Shown here piece after piece: positions 45,390-56,850 of a DNA stretch of 64,000 nt (position 1 is the stretch's first letter; the number at the start of each line of letters is the position of its first letter). The DNA is taken from positions 24,893,036 to 24,957,035 of the forward strand of contig OY811971.1 of NCBI GenBank assembly GCA_963681505.1, in the 5' to 3' direction. The notes beneath the pieces are model-generated. The model did not search any database, was not told the origin of the DNA, and saw only the letters and a list, made by a program, of their open reading frames with translations. The position numbers and the translations under genes were made by a program. Source of the stretch: Eunapius fragilis. Its lineage: Eukaryota > Porifera > Demospongiae > Spongillida > Spongillidae.

Positions 45390-45590
45390 AACTGCCACGC
45401 CCCCTACGTACGTCCGCGTCTGCAAGCCTATAAAAATGTACTGATCATACAGAATTGAGAATTCGTTATCAAAGTTTATTCGCAATATTACCGGATTTTT
45501 TTTAGTGCGGGGGGGGGGGGGTTGGGTTTGGAGGGGCGGGCACCCAACTCCCCCCCTCCCCCCCCACCCCCCCCCCCCCCCCCTCCCCCG
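45249..45590. repeat. G/C-run repeat cluster
   Basis: G-run at 45249-45280 and C-run at 45358-45384 bracket a segment (ATTTTCATAGCAGGAAATTAGG) that recurs inverted at 40858-40920, next to another G-run. A further G-run and C-runs follow at 45509-45590. Likely ends of a transposon family. Confidence 0.65.
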
Positions 45591-45724
45591 ACTAGCTGTC
45601 CTGGACGGTATTAAATGCCATTAGCATTCAATATTCCATTCATACGTACGTCTGGGTACGCATTAATTAAGGTCTGGGCACGAGACTACGTTGTGCACGC
45701 GAGCTTGTGTGTATTCTTCATAAT

Positions 45725-45999
45725 ATGGAAGAGGGCGGAGCGAGCGGCGAGGGCAGGGAAGACGCAGCGAGAAAAGATGAGTTAATTGGGAAAATACTCG
45801 AACTTCAGAACACTCTTCATGATTTAACGCAGCGCGTTAACTCAGTCAAAGAAGAAAACGCTACCCTGAAAGCAGAGAACGACGTACGTGCCATTTCCCT
45901 CACGTCGTATGATGTTACATGTGCGAATTGCAGGTTCTGAATCAATACGTTGAAAACCTGATGGTCAGTTCAAGTACATTCAAATCGACCAAAAGATGA
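45725..45999 (+). CDS. SCOC: short coiled-coil protein SCOC
   Basis: Join 45725-45883, 45934-45999 gives 74 residues. The coiled coil LELQNTLHDLTQRVNSVKEE and the following VLNQYVENLMVSSSTF closely match vertebrate SCOC (LQHTLEDLSARVDAVKEEN ... VLGQYIENLMSASSVF). SCOC is a Golgi-associated partner of ARL GTPases and FEZ1 involved in autophagy. Donor GAC/GTACGT and acceptor AATTGCAG are in phase 0. The 50-bp intron is very short. The gene faces the PSMD6 relic tail-to-tail; part of its last exon is duplicated near 60548. Confidence 0.92.
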
Positions 46000-46029
46000 T
46001 TAGGAGGAGATGTGTGTGTGAGTGTTGCC

Positions 46030-46306
46030 ATTCGGACCTTCTGTATATGTCTTGTCCCAACTTATGTTCAGCAACAAATCACCTTGCTTGATAGTTGACT
46101 GGGAACGAGATACACACATAATACACACATCACCCCCACCACCATTGCCGGTATCTTGCTTTCAGCTTAGTGGAGGGGTTGCCAAGGAAACACTTTCGTT
46201 ACTTTCCCACCCAAAGCCCACTCTTCTTACCTGCTTGTCTCAATGATGCCCCCAACCTTGTCAATCCTGCAGTGCAGTCTAGCTGTTGCTATGAACTGTG
46301 AGCTCT
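46030..46306 (-). pseudogene. PSMD6 copy A, two exon relics
   Basis: Relic of exon 9 at about 46030-46098 (reads [11 protein letters not shown], then diverges) and of exon 7 at 46231-46306 (reads [11 protein letters not shown], with a 2-bp deletion at its start). Exon 8 is destroyed. Upstream exons are replaced by the large minisatellite. The surrounding intron and downstream sequence match copies B and C, so this is a dead segmental duplicate. Confidence 0.88.
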
Positions 46307-46370
46307 AGCCCTGTGTGTGTGTGTGTGAGCCATGAGACCTCACACTGTACACATTACCGTCACCCTCACT

Positions 46371-49300
46371 GCATCACCTCCCTAGTCCCTCTCCATCACC
46401 TCCCTAGTCCCCTCTCCATCACCTCCCTTCCCTAGTCCCCTCTCCACCACCTCCCTAGTCCCTCTCCCCTCTCCACCACCTCCCTAGTCCCCTCTCCATC
46501 ATCTCCCTAGTCTCCTCTCCATCACCTCCCTAGTCCCCTCTCCATCGCCTCTCTAGTCCCCTCTCCACCACCTCCCTAGTCCCCTCTCCATCACCTCCCT
46601 ACTCCCCTCTCCACCATCTCCCTAGTCCCCTCTCCATCACCTCCCTAGTCCCCTCTCCATCACCTCCCTAGTCTCCTCTCCACCGTCCCCTCTCCACCAC
46701 CTCCCTAGTCCCCTCTCCATCACCTCCCTAGTCCCCTCTCCACCACCTCCCTAGTCCCCTCTCCACCACCTCCCTATTCCCCTCTCCATCACCTCCCTAC
46801 TCCCCTCTCCACCACCTCCCTACTCCCCTCTCCACCACCTCCCTAGTCCCCTCTCCATCACCTCCCTAGTCTCCTCTCCACCACCTCCCTAGTCCCCTCT
46901 CCATGACCTCCCTAGTCTCCTCTCCACCACCTCCCTAGTCCCCTCTCCACCACCTCCCTAATCCCCTCTCCATCACCTCCCTACTCCCCTCTCCACCACC
47001 TCCCTAGTCCCCTCTCCACCACCTCCCTACTCCCCTCTCCACCACCTCCCTAGTCCCCTCTCCATCACCTCCCTAGTCTCCTCTCCATGACCTCCCTAGT
47101 CTCCTCTCCACCACCTCCCTAGTCCCCTCTCCATGACCTCCCTACTCCCCTCTCCACCACCTCCCTAGTCCCCTCTCCACCACCTCCCTAGTCCCCTCTC
47201 CACCACCTCCCTAGTCCCCTCTCCATCACCTCCCTAGTCTCCTCTCCATGACCTCCCTAGTCTCCTCTACACCACCTCCCTATTCCCCTCTCCATCACCT
47301 CCCTACTCCCCTCTCCACCACCTCCCTAGTCCCCTCTCCACCACCTCCCTAGTCCCCTCTCCATCACCTCCCTACTCCCCTCTCCAACACCTCCCTAGTC
47401 CCCTCTCCATCACCTCCCTAGTCTCCTCTCCACCGTCCCCTCTCCATCACCTCCCTACTCCCCTCTCCAACACCTCCCTAGTCCCCTCTCCATCACCTCC
47501 CTAGTCTCCTCTCCACCACCTCCCTAGTCCCCTCTCCATCACCTCCCTAGTCTCCTCTCCACCGTCCCCTCTCCACCACCTCCCTAGTCCCCTCTCCATC
47601 ACCTCCCTAGTCTCCTCTCCACCGTCCCCTCTCCATGACCTCCCTAGTCTCCTCTCCACCACCTCCCTAGTCTCCTCTCCACCACCTCCCTAATCCCCTC
47701 TCCATCACCTCCCTACTCCCCTCTCCACCACCTCCCTACTCCCCTCTCCACCACCTCCCTAGTCCCCTCTCCACCACCTCCCTAGTCCCCTCTCCATCAC
47801 CTCCCTACTCCCCTCTCCAACACCTCCCTAGTCCCCTCTCCATCACCTCCCTAGTCTCCTCTCCACCGTCCCCTCTCCACCACCTCCCTAGTCCCCTCTC
47901 CACCACCTCCCTAGTCCCCTCTCCATCACCTCCCTAGTCCCCTCTCTACCACCTCCCTAGTCCCCTCTCCATCACCTCCCTACTCCCCTCTCCAACACCT
48001 CCCTAGTCCCCTCTCCATCACCTCCCTAGTCTCCTCTCCACCGTCCCCTCTCCACCACCTCCCTTGTCCCCTCTCCATCACCTCCCTAGTCTCCTCTCCA
48101 CCGTCCCCTCTCCACCACCTCCCTAGTCCCCTCTCCATCACCTCCCTAGTCTCCTCTCCACCGTCCCCTCTCCATCACCTCCCTAGTCTCCTCTCCACCG
48201 TCCCCTCTCCATCACCTCCCTAGTCCCCTCTCCATGACCTCCCTAGTCTCCTCTCCACCACCTCTCTAGTCCCCTCTCCACCATCTCCCTAGTCCCCTCT
48301 CCATCACCTCCCTAGTCTCCTCTCCACCGTCCCCTCTCCACCACCTCCCTAGTCCCCTCTCCATCACCTCCCTAGTCCCCTCTCCACCACCTCCCTAGTC
48401 CCCTCTCCACCACCTCCCTATTCCCCTCTCCATCACCTCCCTACTCCCCTCTCCACCACCTCCCTAGTCCCTCTCCACCACCTCCCTAGTCCCTCTCCAT
48501 GACCTCCCTAGTCTCCTCTCCACCGTCCCCTCTCCACCACCTCCCTAGTCCCCTCTCCACCACCTCCCTAGTCTCCTCTCCACCGTCCCCTCTCCACCAC
48601 CTCCCTAGTCCCCTCTCCACCACCTCCCTAGTCCCCTCTCCATCACCTCCCTAGTCCCCTCTCCATGACCTCCCTAGTCTCCTCTCCACCACCTCTCTAG
48701 TCCCCTCTCCACCATCTCCCTAGTCCCCTCTCCATCACCTCCCTAGTCTCCTCTCCACCGTCCCCTCTCCACCACCTCCCTAGTCCCCTCTCCATCACCT
48801 CCCTAGTCCCCTCTCCACCACCTCCCTAGTCCCCTCTCCACCACCTCCCTATTCCCCTCTCCATCACCTCCCTACTCCCCTCTCCACCACCTCCCTAGTC
48901 CCTCTCCACCACCTCCCTAGTCCCTCTCCATGACCTCCCTAGTCTCCTCTCCACCGTCCCCTCTCCACCATCTCCCTAGTCCCCTCTCCATCACCTCCCT
49001 AGTCTCCTCTCCACCGTCCCCTCTCCACCACCTCCCTAGTCCCCTCTCCACCACCTCCCTAGTCTCCTCTCCATCACCTCCCTAGTCCCCTCTCCACCAC
49101 CTCCCTATTCCCCTCTCCATCACCTCCCTACTCCCCTCTCCACCACCTCCCTAGTCCCCTCTCCATCACCTCCCTATTCCCCTCTCCATCACCTCCCTAC
49201 TCCCCTCTCCACCACCTCCCTAGTCCCCTCTCCACCACCTCCCTATTCCCCTCTCCATCACCTCACTACTCCCCTCTCCACCACCTCCCTAGTCCCCTCT

Positions 49301-50126
49301 CCACCACCTCCCTAGTTCCCTCTCCACCACCTCCCTAGTCCCTCTCCATGACCTCCCTAGTCTCCTCTCCACCACCTCCCTAGTCCCCTCTCCACCACCT
49401 CCCTAATCCCTTCTCCATCACCTCCCTACTCCCCTCTCCACCACCTCCCTAGTCCCCTCTCCATCACCTCCCTAGTCTCCTCTCCACCGTCCCCTCTCCA
49501 CCACCTCCCTAGTCCCTCTCCATGACCTCCCTAGTCCCCTCTCCATCACCTCCCTACTCCCCTCTCCACCACCTCCCTAGTCCCCTCTCCATCACCTCCC
49601 TAGTCTCCTCTCCACCGTCCCCTCTCCATCACCTCCCTTCTCCCCTCTCCACCACCTCCCTAGTCCCCTCTCCATCACCTCCCTAGTCTCCTCTCCACCG
49701 TCCCCTCTCCACCACCTCCCTAGTCCCCCTCCATGACCTCCCTAGTCTCCTCTCCACCACCTCCCTACTCCCCTCTCCACCACCTCCCTAGTCCCCTCTC
49801 CACCACCTCCCTACTCCCCTCTCCACCACCTCCCTAGTCCCCTCTCCACCACCTCCCTAGTCCCCTCTCCATCACCTCCCTTATCCCCTCTCCATCACCT
49901 CCCTAGTCTCCTCTCCACCACCTCCCTAGTCCCCTCTCCATCACCTCCCTAGTCTCCTCTCCATCACCTCCCTACTCCCCTCTCCACCACCTCCCTACTC
50001 CCCTCTCCACCACCTCCCTAGTCCCCTCTCCATCACCTCCCTAGTCCCCTCTCCACCACCTCCCTAGTCCCCTCTCCATCACCTCCCTAGTCCCCTCTCC
50101 ACCTCCCTAGTCCCCTCTCCATCACC
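46371..50126 (+). repeat. 3.75 kb minisatellite, 23-bp unit
   Basis: Roughly 160 tandem variants of CACCTCCCTAGTCCCCTCTCCAT, with CATCAC/CACCAC, GTCCCC/GTCTCC/CTCCCC and shortened ACCGTCCCCTCTCC forms. The shortened form recurs in a higher-order pattern. The plus strand is almost all pyrimidine with A. The unit resembles the intron sequence just beside exon 6 of PSMD6 copies B and C (CTAGTCCCCTCTCCACCCCT), and a short array of the same unit lies at 59018-59130. Confidence 0.97.
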
Positions 50127-52116
50127 ACTTGTCTCCATTACACTCCTTGAAGTTGAGAATTTGGACAGCCTGGGCGATAATTGGAGTAGTTGAAGCATGA
50201 TACCCACACGGAACATGCTTATTTCTAACGAGGCTCTGTTCTGTCATATTACATACTCATGTTCTATCGTCTTCGGCACACACTCCACCCCTGTATGGAA
50301 TGCATCGCAGGGACCCCTAAAGTTCTCAAAGGTCGACATATATGGGTGTTGAATAACGTGCTGGGTCGTTTACAAGCTTAACGTCAATCGTATATGTGAT
50401 TAATTACTGAGAATGAAATTCATTGGCTCCAAACCCACAAGTGTAACCGTGAAATTATTTTCCCTTATAAATACTACCGTTATAGTAAGTAGTATGAGTC
50501 TGTTGCGGTTACTCTTTGGAGAGTTAATTGTGACGTATGCTTTTTGAGTTAGCAAGATTTTGTTTTTGCAAGAACGAATCGAAGCCTCTTACGCTAGGCG
50601 TCTCGAACCCGGCTCCCATTCACTTTAGGTCGAGTCGCACTACGAATCAAAAGACGTTTCGTCACTAGCAACCGATCCGCGCCGGATTGGGGGTACTTCC
50701 ACACTACCTTAGCGTCCATTGCCCAATGCCCAAACCGGATCGATTTTTATGGACGTACCCATAACAAAAATGGCCGTCTCACACGGGAGTAAACAGTAAC
50801 GTCCCCACCGTAAAAGTTGCACGCAAAGAGACATCAATGTTCCGATATATATGTTATTAATTACTGAGAATGACATTCATTGTCCAGTGTAACCAATTAT
50901 TTTCCCCTATACCATGAAATTATCTTCCCCTATTTAAAAATACTATATTACTGGTGTACTTGCTCACCTGGTTAGTATGGATGGATAGGGTTCAACCAAA
51001 TTCTGGCAATATCCTATCATCCTAGTGACAAACAAGAACTAAACCTAAACTCCCTTATGTCTCGACTCCAGACCTAAATATTGGTGATGCGCAGGCCCAT
51101 TATTGTGGGGTCCAGAGCCGAGTCCATATGGACGTTATCCGACACTAGCATGATAAAGCAGTGAATACTTCATTTTGGAAAACTCCTAGTCGCATCACAT
51201 TTAAAAAAAAAAGGGAAGTAAAAAGTACATGCAACTAAGGCCATTTACATATCTTGTAAAGAAGTCTATTTGATGCATAACTTTTCGTACTGTGTGGAAG
51301 TCTTCACATGCTACTACATGAGGGACAATTGTCACGTACCCAGACCTGCTAGTCCCCAGGCTGAAATCAATTACAGTCACTTGTTTCCGTCTGGGCACGA
51401 GGCAAAAGTAGCTGCATGCATGTGGGTTTTGTACACGAACTAAGCCAACTGAAGGCATAACTCTTGTTGTGGCCTCATATTCGTTTGAAAAGAACTTGAA
51501 ATATGTATTAAAACTTGCGCGAAACGTCCTTGGAAAATAGTGTCCTAGGCACATCGATAAGTGTAGAACCGCGTCACTTAGAATAGGTATAGCTTACGGT
51601 CCACTATAGATACGAGGCAGGAAACAACGCCACACGTCTTAGCGATGATTGAACTGTCTAAAAATATACCTTTACCAGCCATTGCTGTTTTTCAAATTTT
51701 CCCAAAGTTGGGGTTCGACAAAAAAAGATTCGATTTTCACGGACCCGGTGTTAAATGTGCTTCCGCACTCAATCTGCTTCGAACCGCGTTGGATCCGCTT
51801 CGTAGTATATAAACAAGACTGAGTTGCGGTTTGGGCATTATATTTAAGATCAGTGCAGCATAAGAGATCCGTCCACTGGCGGCTGGCATCCTACTCTACC
51901 TCGTTGGAATCAGCCGCATCAATTTAATTTACCAGAGGATAGCACGTCTGCACAATGGGTACGGCTATACCTGGACTTGGAGCAGTGCAGGGCAAAATAA
52001 AATAAACAACCCATTTCCATAAGTACATTACTGATGCCCGCTCTTTTTTGCCTAGCTATTCCTACGTGCGTTATCAACTTATGCATAGTCCCACGGACGC
52101 AGACCTGCATAGCTGC
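50127..52116. other. spacer: duplicated downstream segment plus repeats
   Basis: 50127-50480 matches 59131-59810 (same CACCACTTGTC start, TTTGGACAGCCTGGGCGATA, and later ATCGTCTTCGGCACA), extending the segmental duplication. A repeat copy lies at 51609-51755. A 117-codon minus frame at 51201-51554 has no recognisable domain. No gene called. Confidence 0.6.
51609..51755 (+). repeat. dispersed repeat, copy 2
   Basis: Same family as 11849-11998: TACGAGGCAGGAAACAACG start and TTTTCACGGACCCGGTGT end, with an internal ATGATTGAACTGT block. Confidence 0.7.
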
Positions 52117-52538
52117 AGTGGCGTAGGAACCGGGGGGGCCAGGGCCCCCCCAATCCTAATAAAAATTCAATGTTCACACGATAGTAAGACATGGTATGGA
52201 ACAGCTAAGTACGGCACGGTACGCCTACTGATTATTTGGGATCGTACTTACAATTAATGCCTGAAATCAACCACCACGCCATTCTAATACTATGGAAACA
52301 AGCTACTACGCATGTTCGCTTGCTATCATATCGCTATCTACACACTGTATGGTTTTGGTAGTGTTCAAGCGTCGAATTTTAACCATGCCGTACCATACAG
52401 AACCTTGCTGGCACGGAAAGATTGTGTCGTGTAAACGTAGTATTAGTGTTAAAATATAGACCTTTTGCAGTTACATCATTTAAAATTACGCGCACATAGC
52501 AACTGTATCTAAGCGGCCATTTTGAGTGTCTATTTCAT

Positions 52539-54392
52539 ATGGCTACGACTGTTACTTTTTCTAGCTATTATTATGGCCTCGAAGAGACTGCAAAATCGCG
52601 TTACAGGGAAAAGTTAGCTATGCTTGGAGGGATTGCAGACCCATATATCTCGATGGATCTCGAACAGGAAAGTTTAGAATGGCAGAAGTGGCCAGAGGTA
52701 ACGTTTCCAGACATTTATAGCTACTTGATAAATACTCCTAGCCCTTATACCATGCAAGAATTGAAAGCTTACAAAAGTTTAGAAGGGTATAGGCAATTTG
52801 TAGATGGTTGGGTTTCGAATGTCATCGTTTCTACTACTCCGTTTTGTACTGACAAATTCATCGTAACAGCAAAAATAAAACACTCTCAGAGGTTGTCCAA
52901 TGCTCCTGCTAAAGCGTGGGTTGCTACTGAAAAAACTGGTGCAGTTATATGCGCACATTGTGATTGCATGGCTGGGCTAGGTGAGGCTTGTTCTCACGTA
53001 GCTGCAATACTTTTCACACTGGATGCCAATGTTCAAGCAATAAAGTCTTTGTCATGCACATCGGTACCTTGTTCTTGGCTACCCCCAACCTTCAAAAGTG
53101 TCCCGTTTGCTCCAATTTCAAAAATAGACTTTATTGATAAAGGATTGATGCATATGACTTGTCATACCACTCCACCTGAAACTAATGATCCTGTAAGAAA
53201 ATCAGATCTACAGAGTACCCCTGACGCTAATATAACTCCTACTGCAAATGAGTTAGAAGTATTTTTTAAGAAATTATCTGAAAGTGGGAAAAAACCAGTT
53301 GTATTGTCATTAGTTTCTGCTTATTCTGATGCTTATGTGCCACTTTACAAAAATGGAATGCTACCAAAGCCACTTACGGATTATTTTGAGGAACAATACT
53401 TAAGGTTCAATTATCCTGACCTTTTGGTTAAATGTGAAGTATTTTTTGCATCATTAAATATATCATTCACACAGACGAAGGAAGTAGAGGAGAGAACTCG
53501 AGAACAGAGTGGTTCTAAAGTATGGTTCCAGCAAAGAGCTGGTCGAATAACGGCTTCAAGATTAAAAGCTACTGTATCTACTGATATCACACAGCCTTCA
53601 ATATCATTGATTCGAGAAATATGTTATCCAGAAATGAACCAGTTTAGGTCCGCAGGAACAGCATGGGGATGTGATCATGAAAACGTTGCAATGCAAATAT
53701 ACAGGAGGAATGCTGGACAGCAACATACTGATTTAGTAGTCTCAGTGAGTGGATTAGTTATTCATACATCCTATCCACATATGGGTGCCTCACCTGATGG
53801 CATTGTGCAATGCACTTGTTGTGGCAAAGGTGTAATTGAAATCAAATGTCCATATTCATGCAGGGATAAATCACTTTTAGAATATACAGGAGAGAAGAGT
53901 TGTTTTCTGGAGGTCATTGATGGTGTGTACAGTATTAAAAGAAATCATGCATACTTCTACCAAGTTCAAGCACAGATTAAGTTCTGTGAAGCAAAGTATT
54001 GTGACATTGTAGTGTGGTCAGAGAAGGACATTATTATAAAAAGAATTTTCCCAGACTTGGAATTTATTGAATCTGCTTTAGATAAATCTACACTTTTCTT
54101 CAAGTATGCAATATTACCTGAGGTACTTGGCAAGTTCTATACAAGACTGCCTTCCAAAATTGATTGTTCAATTGATGCACATGACAAGCTTGCTCAGAAT
54201 GTCTGGTGCTACTGCCACAAAGGAGAGTATGGTGAAATGATACAATGTGAAAGTGGGCATTGTGAAATTGATTGGTTCCATATTGACTGTCTTAGAATAA
54301 CAAAGATCCCCAGGGGCAAATGGTTATGCCCTGAATGTAGAAAAAAGACTGATGGCGATCGTAAAAGAAAGAAATGTGACACCAGTACCTAG
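52539..54392 (+). CDS. SWIM-YqaJ nuclease-PHD transposon protein
   Basis: Intronless, 617 residues. A SWIM zinc motif near residues 145-165 (CAHCDCMAGLGEACSHVAA) would bind DNA or protein. A YqaJ-type exonuclease domain spans about residues 325-515: WFQQRAGRITASRLKATVS, WGCDHENVAM, MGASPDGIV, VIEIKCPYS (ExK) and YFYQVQAQ, the Asp, ExK and Gln catalytic set of the PD-(D/E)XK fold. A C-terminal PHD finger follows (CYCHKGEYGEMIQC ... WFHIDCL ... WLCPEC). Its role is probably DNA processing or targeting for the transposase encoded opposite. The frame is undamaged although the transposase is broken. Confidence 0.87.
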   Translation: MATTVTFSSYYYGLEETAKSRYREKLAMLGGIADPYISMDLEQESLEWQKWPEVTFPDIYSYLINTPSPYTMQELKAYKSLEGYRQFVDGWVSNVIVSTTPFCTDKFIVTAKIKHSQRLSNAPAKAWVATEKTGAVICAHCDCMAGLGEACSHVAAILFTLDANVQAIKSLSCTSVPCSWLPPTFKSVPFAPISKIDFIDKGLMHMTCHTTPPETNDPVRKSDLQSTPDANITPTANELEVFFKKLSESGKKPVVLSLVSAYSDAYVPLYKNGMLPKPLTDYFEEQYLRFNYPDLLVKCEVFFASLNISFTQTKEVEERTREQSGSKVWFQQRAGRITASRLKATVSTDITQPSISLIREICYPEMNQFRSAGTAWGCDHENVAMQIYRRNAGQQHTDLVVSVSGLVIHTSYPHMGASPDGIVQCTCCGKGVIEIKCPYSCRDKSLLEYTGEKSCFLEVIDGVYSIKRNHAYFYQVQAQIKFCEAKYCDIVVWSEKDIIIKRIFPDLEFIESALDKSTLFFKYAILPEVLGKFYTRLPSKIDCSIDAHDKLAQNVWCYCHKGEYGEMIQCESGHCEIDWFHIDCLRITKIPRGKWLCPECRKKTDGDRKRKKCDTST

Positions 54393-54549
54393 TAATGCTG
54401 AACAATTTGTGTACACAGTCATGCACAGAATTAAGAAATGGTCATGTGCATTGTAAGCAATTATTATTTATAATTTAAATTTTTACATACAAATACAGCA
54501 ATCAAATCAAAAAGTTAAACACATCCACAACAGAAAACACAATCACTAA

Positions 54550-55972
54550 TTAAAAGGTACAACAGATTCACAACAGTTACATAATGCACTACATATAGTG
54601 ACAATTTTATCAATGGTGCTGTGATCATCTCCATCTCGACACATTATCAAATTAATGGGTAGTGTACTTCGCAAAATTTTGTACTTGAGTCTCAGAAACC
54701 TGGCAACAGGTTATCAAAGATGCCACAATTTTCAGTTAAGTACTTATCAGATACACGACCACCCCAACCTTTAGACACAAATGTAATCGATCCCTGGGGC
54801 GAAATTCCTATCAGGAATTTAACTGTGTTGTGGTGTTTATAATTAGACCAGGTTTGTGCACGAGCCATTAAACGTTTAGGACGTTCCATAAAGATTTCAA
54901 AGCAGTCTATTATGACTACACAATTACTGAAATTGTTCCGTATGAACTCCATTGGCATTGTCTTGTGCAATTGTTCATGGTCAGGCCACATTACTAGGGG
55001 CTTTAGTCTCTGATACATGACATCTATCCATTTATTGAAATAGCGACAAATAGTTGATGGATGAACATGAAAGAGCATTGAAAGGAGTTCATAATCTAGA
55101 TTTAGGCGTAACTTAATCAATACCATCAAAAATTGTTGAAATGGTGATATTGAGCTTCTTGTATTAGGAACATGAGGTGCGACAAAATCAAATACTGCAT
55201 TAAGGATTTTTAATGAAGGTAATCCTGTGTAATAACACACCTTTTTGGAATTTTCCAAGAAACCTCTGTTTTTCAGACTCTCTAACTCTTTCTGAAGTTG
55301 GATGTTTTCTTGTCGCAACACATTGCATTCAAGCTCTAACCCTCTAATGGTTTCCAATGACATTTCTGTTGTGACAGAGACTGTAGAGTGAGTTGATGAG
55401 TTAGATTGCAGATCAATATCAGACAGTGAGCTTGGCTGTTGACTATGATTATCATCATTCATGAAAGAACAATCAGACAATGGCATTTCTGTCAGAACAG
55501 AGACTGTATTGTGAGAAACTGAATTAGAGTGCAGATCAAGATCAAACTGTGAACTTGACTGCTGACCATGATCAGCATTATACAGTGAGGAACAGTCAGG
55601 CAGTGTTGTCATGTTAGAAGCTGTAGATTTAGACTGCTGATCGGTACCAGCCAGTGCTTGTAAACGCTTGCGTTTAATCGCACGTTCATGCCTTGCCAAA
55701 TGACACTCAGCTTTCCTCTTAATAGTTTTGGTTTTGTGCTTAAATAAAGTCGGTATATAGGCAGGAGACGTAGGATCATTACTCTTACGTCCACCAACAA
55801 AATGGCAGCTGCAGATCCATGTGTATTCCGTGGGCTGCCAATTGCTTCGACTTACAGCTGCAATCCAGCGATTTCTTTTTTCGGTATCGGCGGGAAAACG
55901 GTAGAACTGGAGTCCACAACCTTTGAAAAATTTATTGGAGCACCCCACGGCACAACAGCACTTTCCCATCAT
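54550..55972 (-). pseudogene. THAP-domain DDE transposase, copy 1, catalytic core deleted
   Basis: ATG at 55972 opens a THAP zinc finger (CCCAVGCSN ... FYRFP ... W ... CSCHFVGG), then a low-complexity Ser/Asp/His region with two similar blocks (NSVSHNTVSVLTEMPL and NSSTHSTVSVTTEMSL), a coiled coil (LELECNVLRQENIQLQKELE), a helix-turn-helix (VHPSTICRYFNKW) and the first DDE Asp (CVVIIDCFEIFM). After GIFDNLLPG the frame stops; a shifted frame resumes at RLKYKILRSTLPIN and ends at TAA 54552-54550. Compared with copy 2, about 75 residues holding the second Asp and the Glu are gone. Cannot be catalytic. Confidence 0.85.
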
Positions 55973-56363
55973 TCAATGATTCAACAACTGAACACTCAAT
56001 TGTTCAACAGCTGTACACTCAAAATGGCTGCCTAAAATAATTACGTCAATCGTGACGTCAGCTGCAAAAGGTCTATAAATCCACACGTCGGTTTGATAGC
56101 GTTAATCTTGTAGCCTCTCTTGATCGGAAAATGTTCTTTCAGGACAATTCAACCTGACTTTCGATCCCGAAGCGTGTAACTTCAGTGTATATGTACTATT
56201 TAAACAACTATGTGCGACCGTGAGGTTTCATAAGCCAACTACCATAGTTTTTCTAAAGCTTCCCCCCCTTGTTGACACGTCTGCAACCTTCCGCCGGCTA
56301 TTTCACTAATATTTTATTTATGAAGTTGGCCCCGTCAATCTTTATACGTTCCTACGCCACTGA

Positions 56364-56850
56364 GCTGTACAGATTCCATTTTTCATTATAACCACACCCA
56401 AACCGGTTCGCTATACGAATAGAGCCTAAGTTTAGATGCGGTTCAAGATGTCTAGTGCGGAAGAGATTTCGTGCTTGCAAGAATGGAACCTTGTATGGAG
56501 AGTTGTACTCTAGCAAAATCTGTATTTGAGGAGACTAAACCCTTCAGACTAAATTTCCAAAAAAGTGAGTTCGACAAAACAGGTGAAAAAAGTATTCGAT
56601 TTTCACGGACCGGTGTTAAAATACAAAAAAGTAACTCACAATCTATATTCCAATGAATTCGATACGGGAATGTACCAAAAATTAAAGAGGTCATAATTAA
56701 TCATGCATGCGTTAGGGATTTTACAGATACGCGCAAAAACAGCTCTAAGAGGACTCCACTGCGCGAGGTTAATTATCCGATGTATGTGATAAGTTCACTA
56801 TTAAACACACATAAAGCGGGTTTGTGTGAGTGTTGTTATTAGGTCCTCCT
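56364..56850. other. spacer
   Basis: Holds a third, shorter copy of the dispersed TTTTCACGGACC repeat (56545-56622). No gene seen. Confidence 0.5.

Larger units (their letters stand above)
52459..56073. mobile_element. two-gene THAP/DDE transposon, copy 1 (ISL2EU/PHIS-like)
   Basis: 3.6 kb with ends GACCTTTTGCAG and CTGCAAAAGGTC, flanked by TATA on each side (52455-52458, 56074-56077). It carries an intact SWIM-YqaJ-PHD gene on plus and a truncated THAP-DDE transposase on minus, tail-to-tail. Same layout as 28677-32020. Family assignment to PIF/Harbinger-related two-gene elements is inferred from the domains. Confidence 0.8.
52117..56363. mobile_element. outer terminal-repeat element (inferred) with nested transposon
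   Basis: CAGTGGCGTAGGAAC at 52117 has its perfect reverse complement at 56349-56363. AGCTG flanks both ends (52112-52116, 56364-56368). Because the two-gene transposon at 52459-56073 has its own termini inside, the outer sequence (about 340 bp left, 290 bp right) is best read as an older non-coding element that it entered. Short termini make this moderate evidence. Confidence 0.55.

Noticed and set aside
46371-50126. CRISPR-like array
   Set aside because: Units are contiguous 23-bp tandem repeats without unique spacers, in a eukaryotic genome; it is a minisatellite.
51201-51554. 117-codon minus frame
   Set aside because: No similarity recognised; it lies in repeat-containing spacer with no splice or promoter support.
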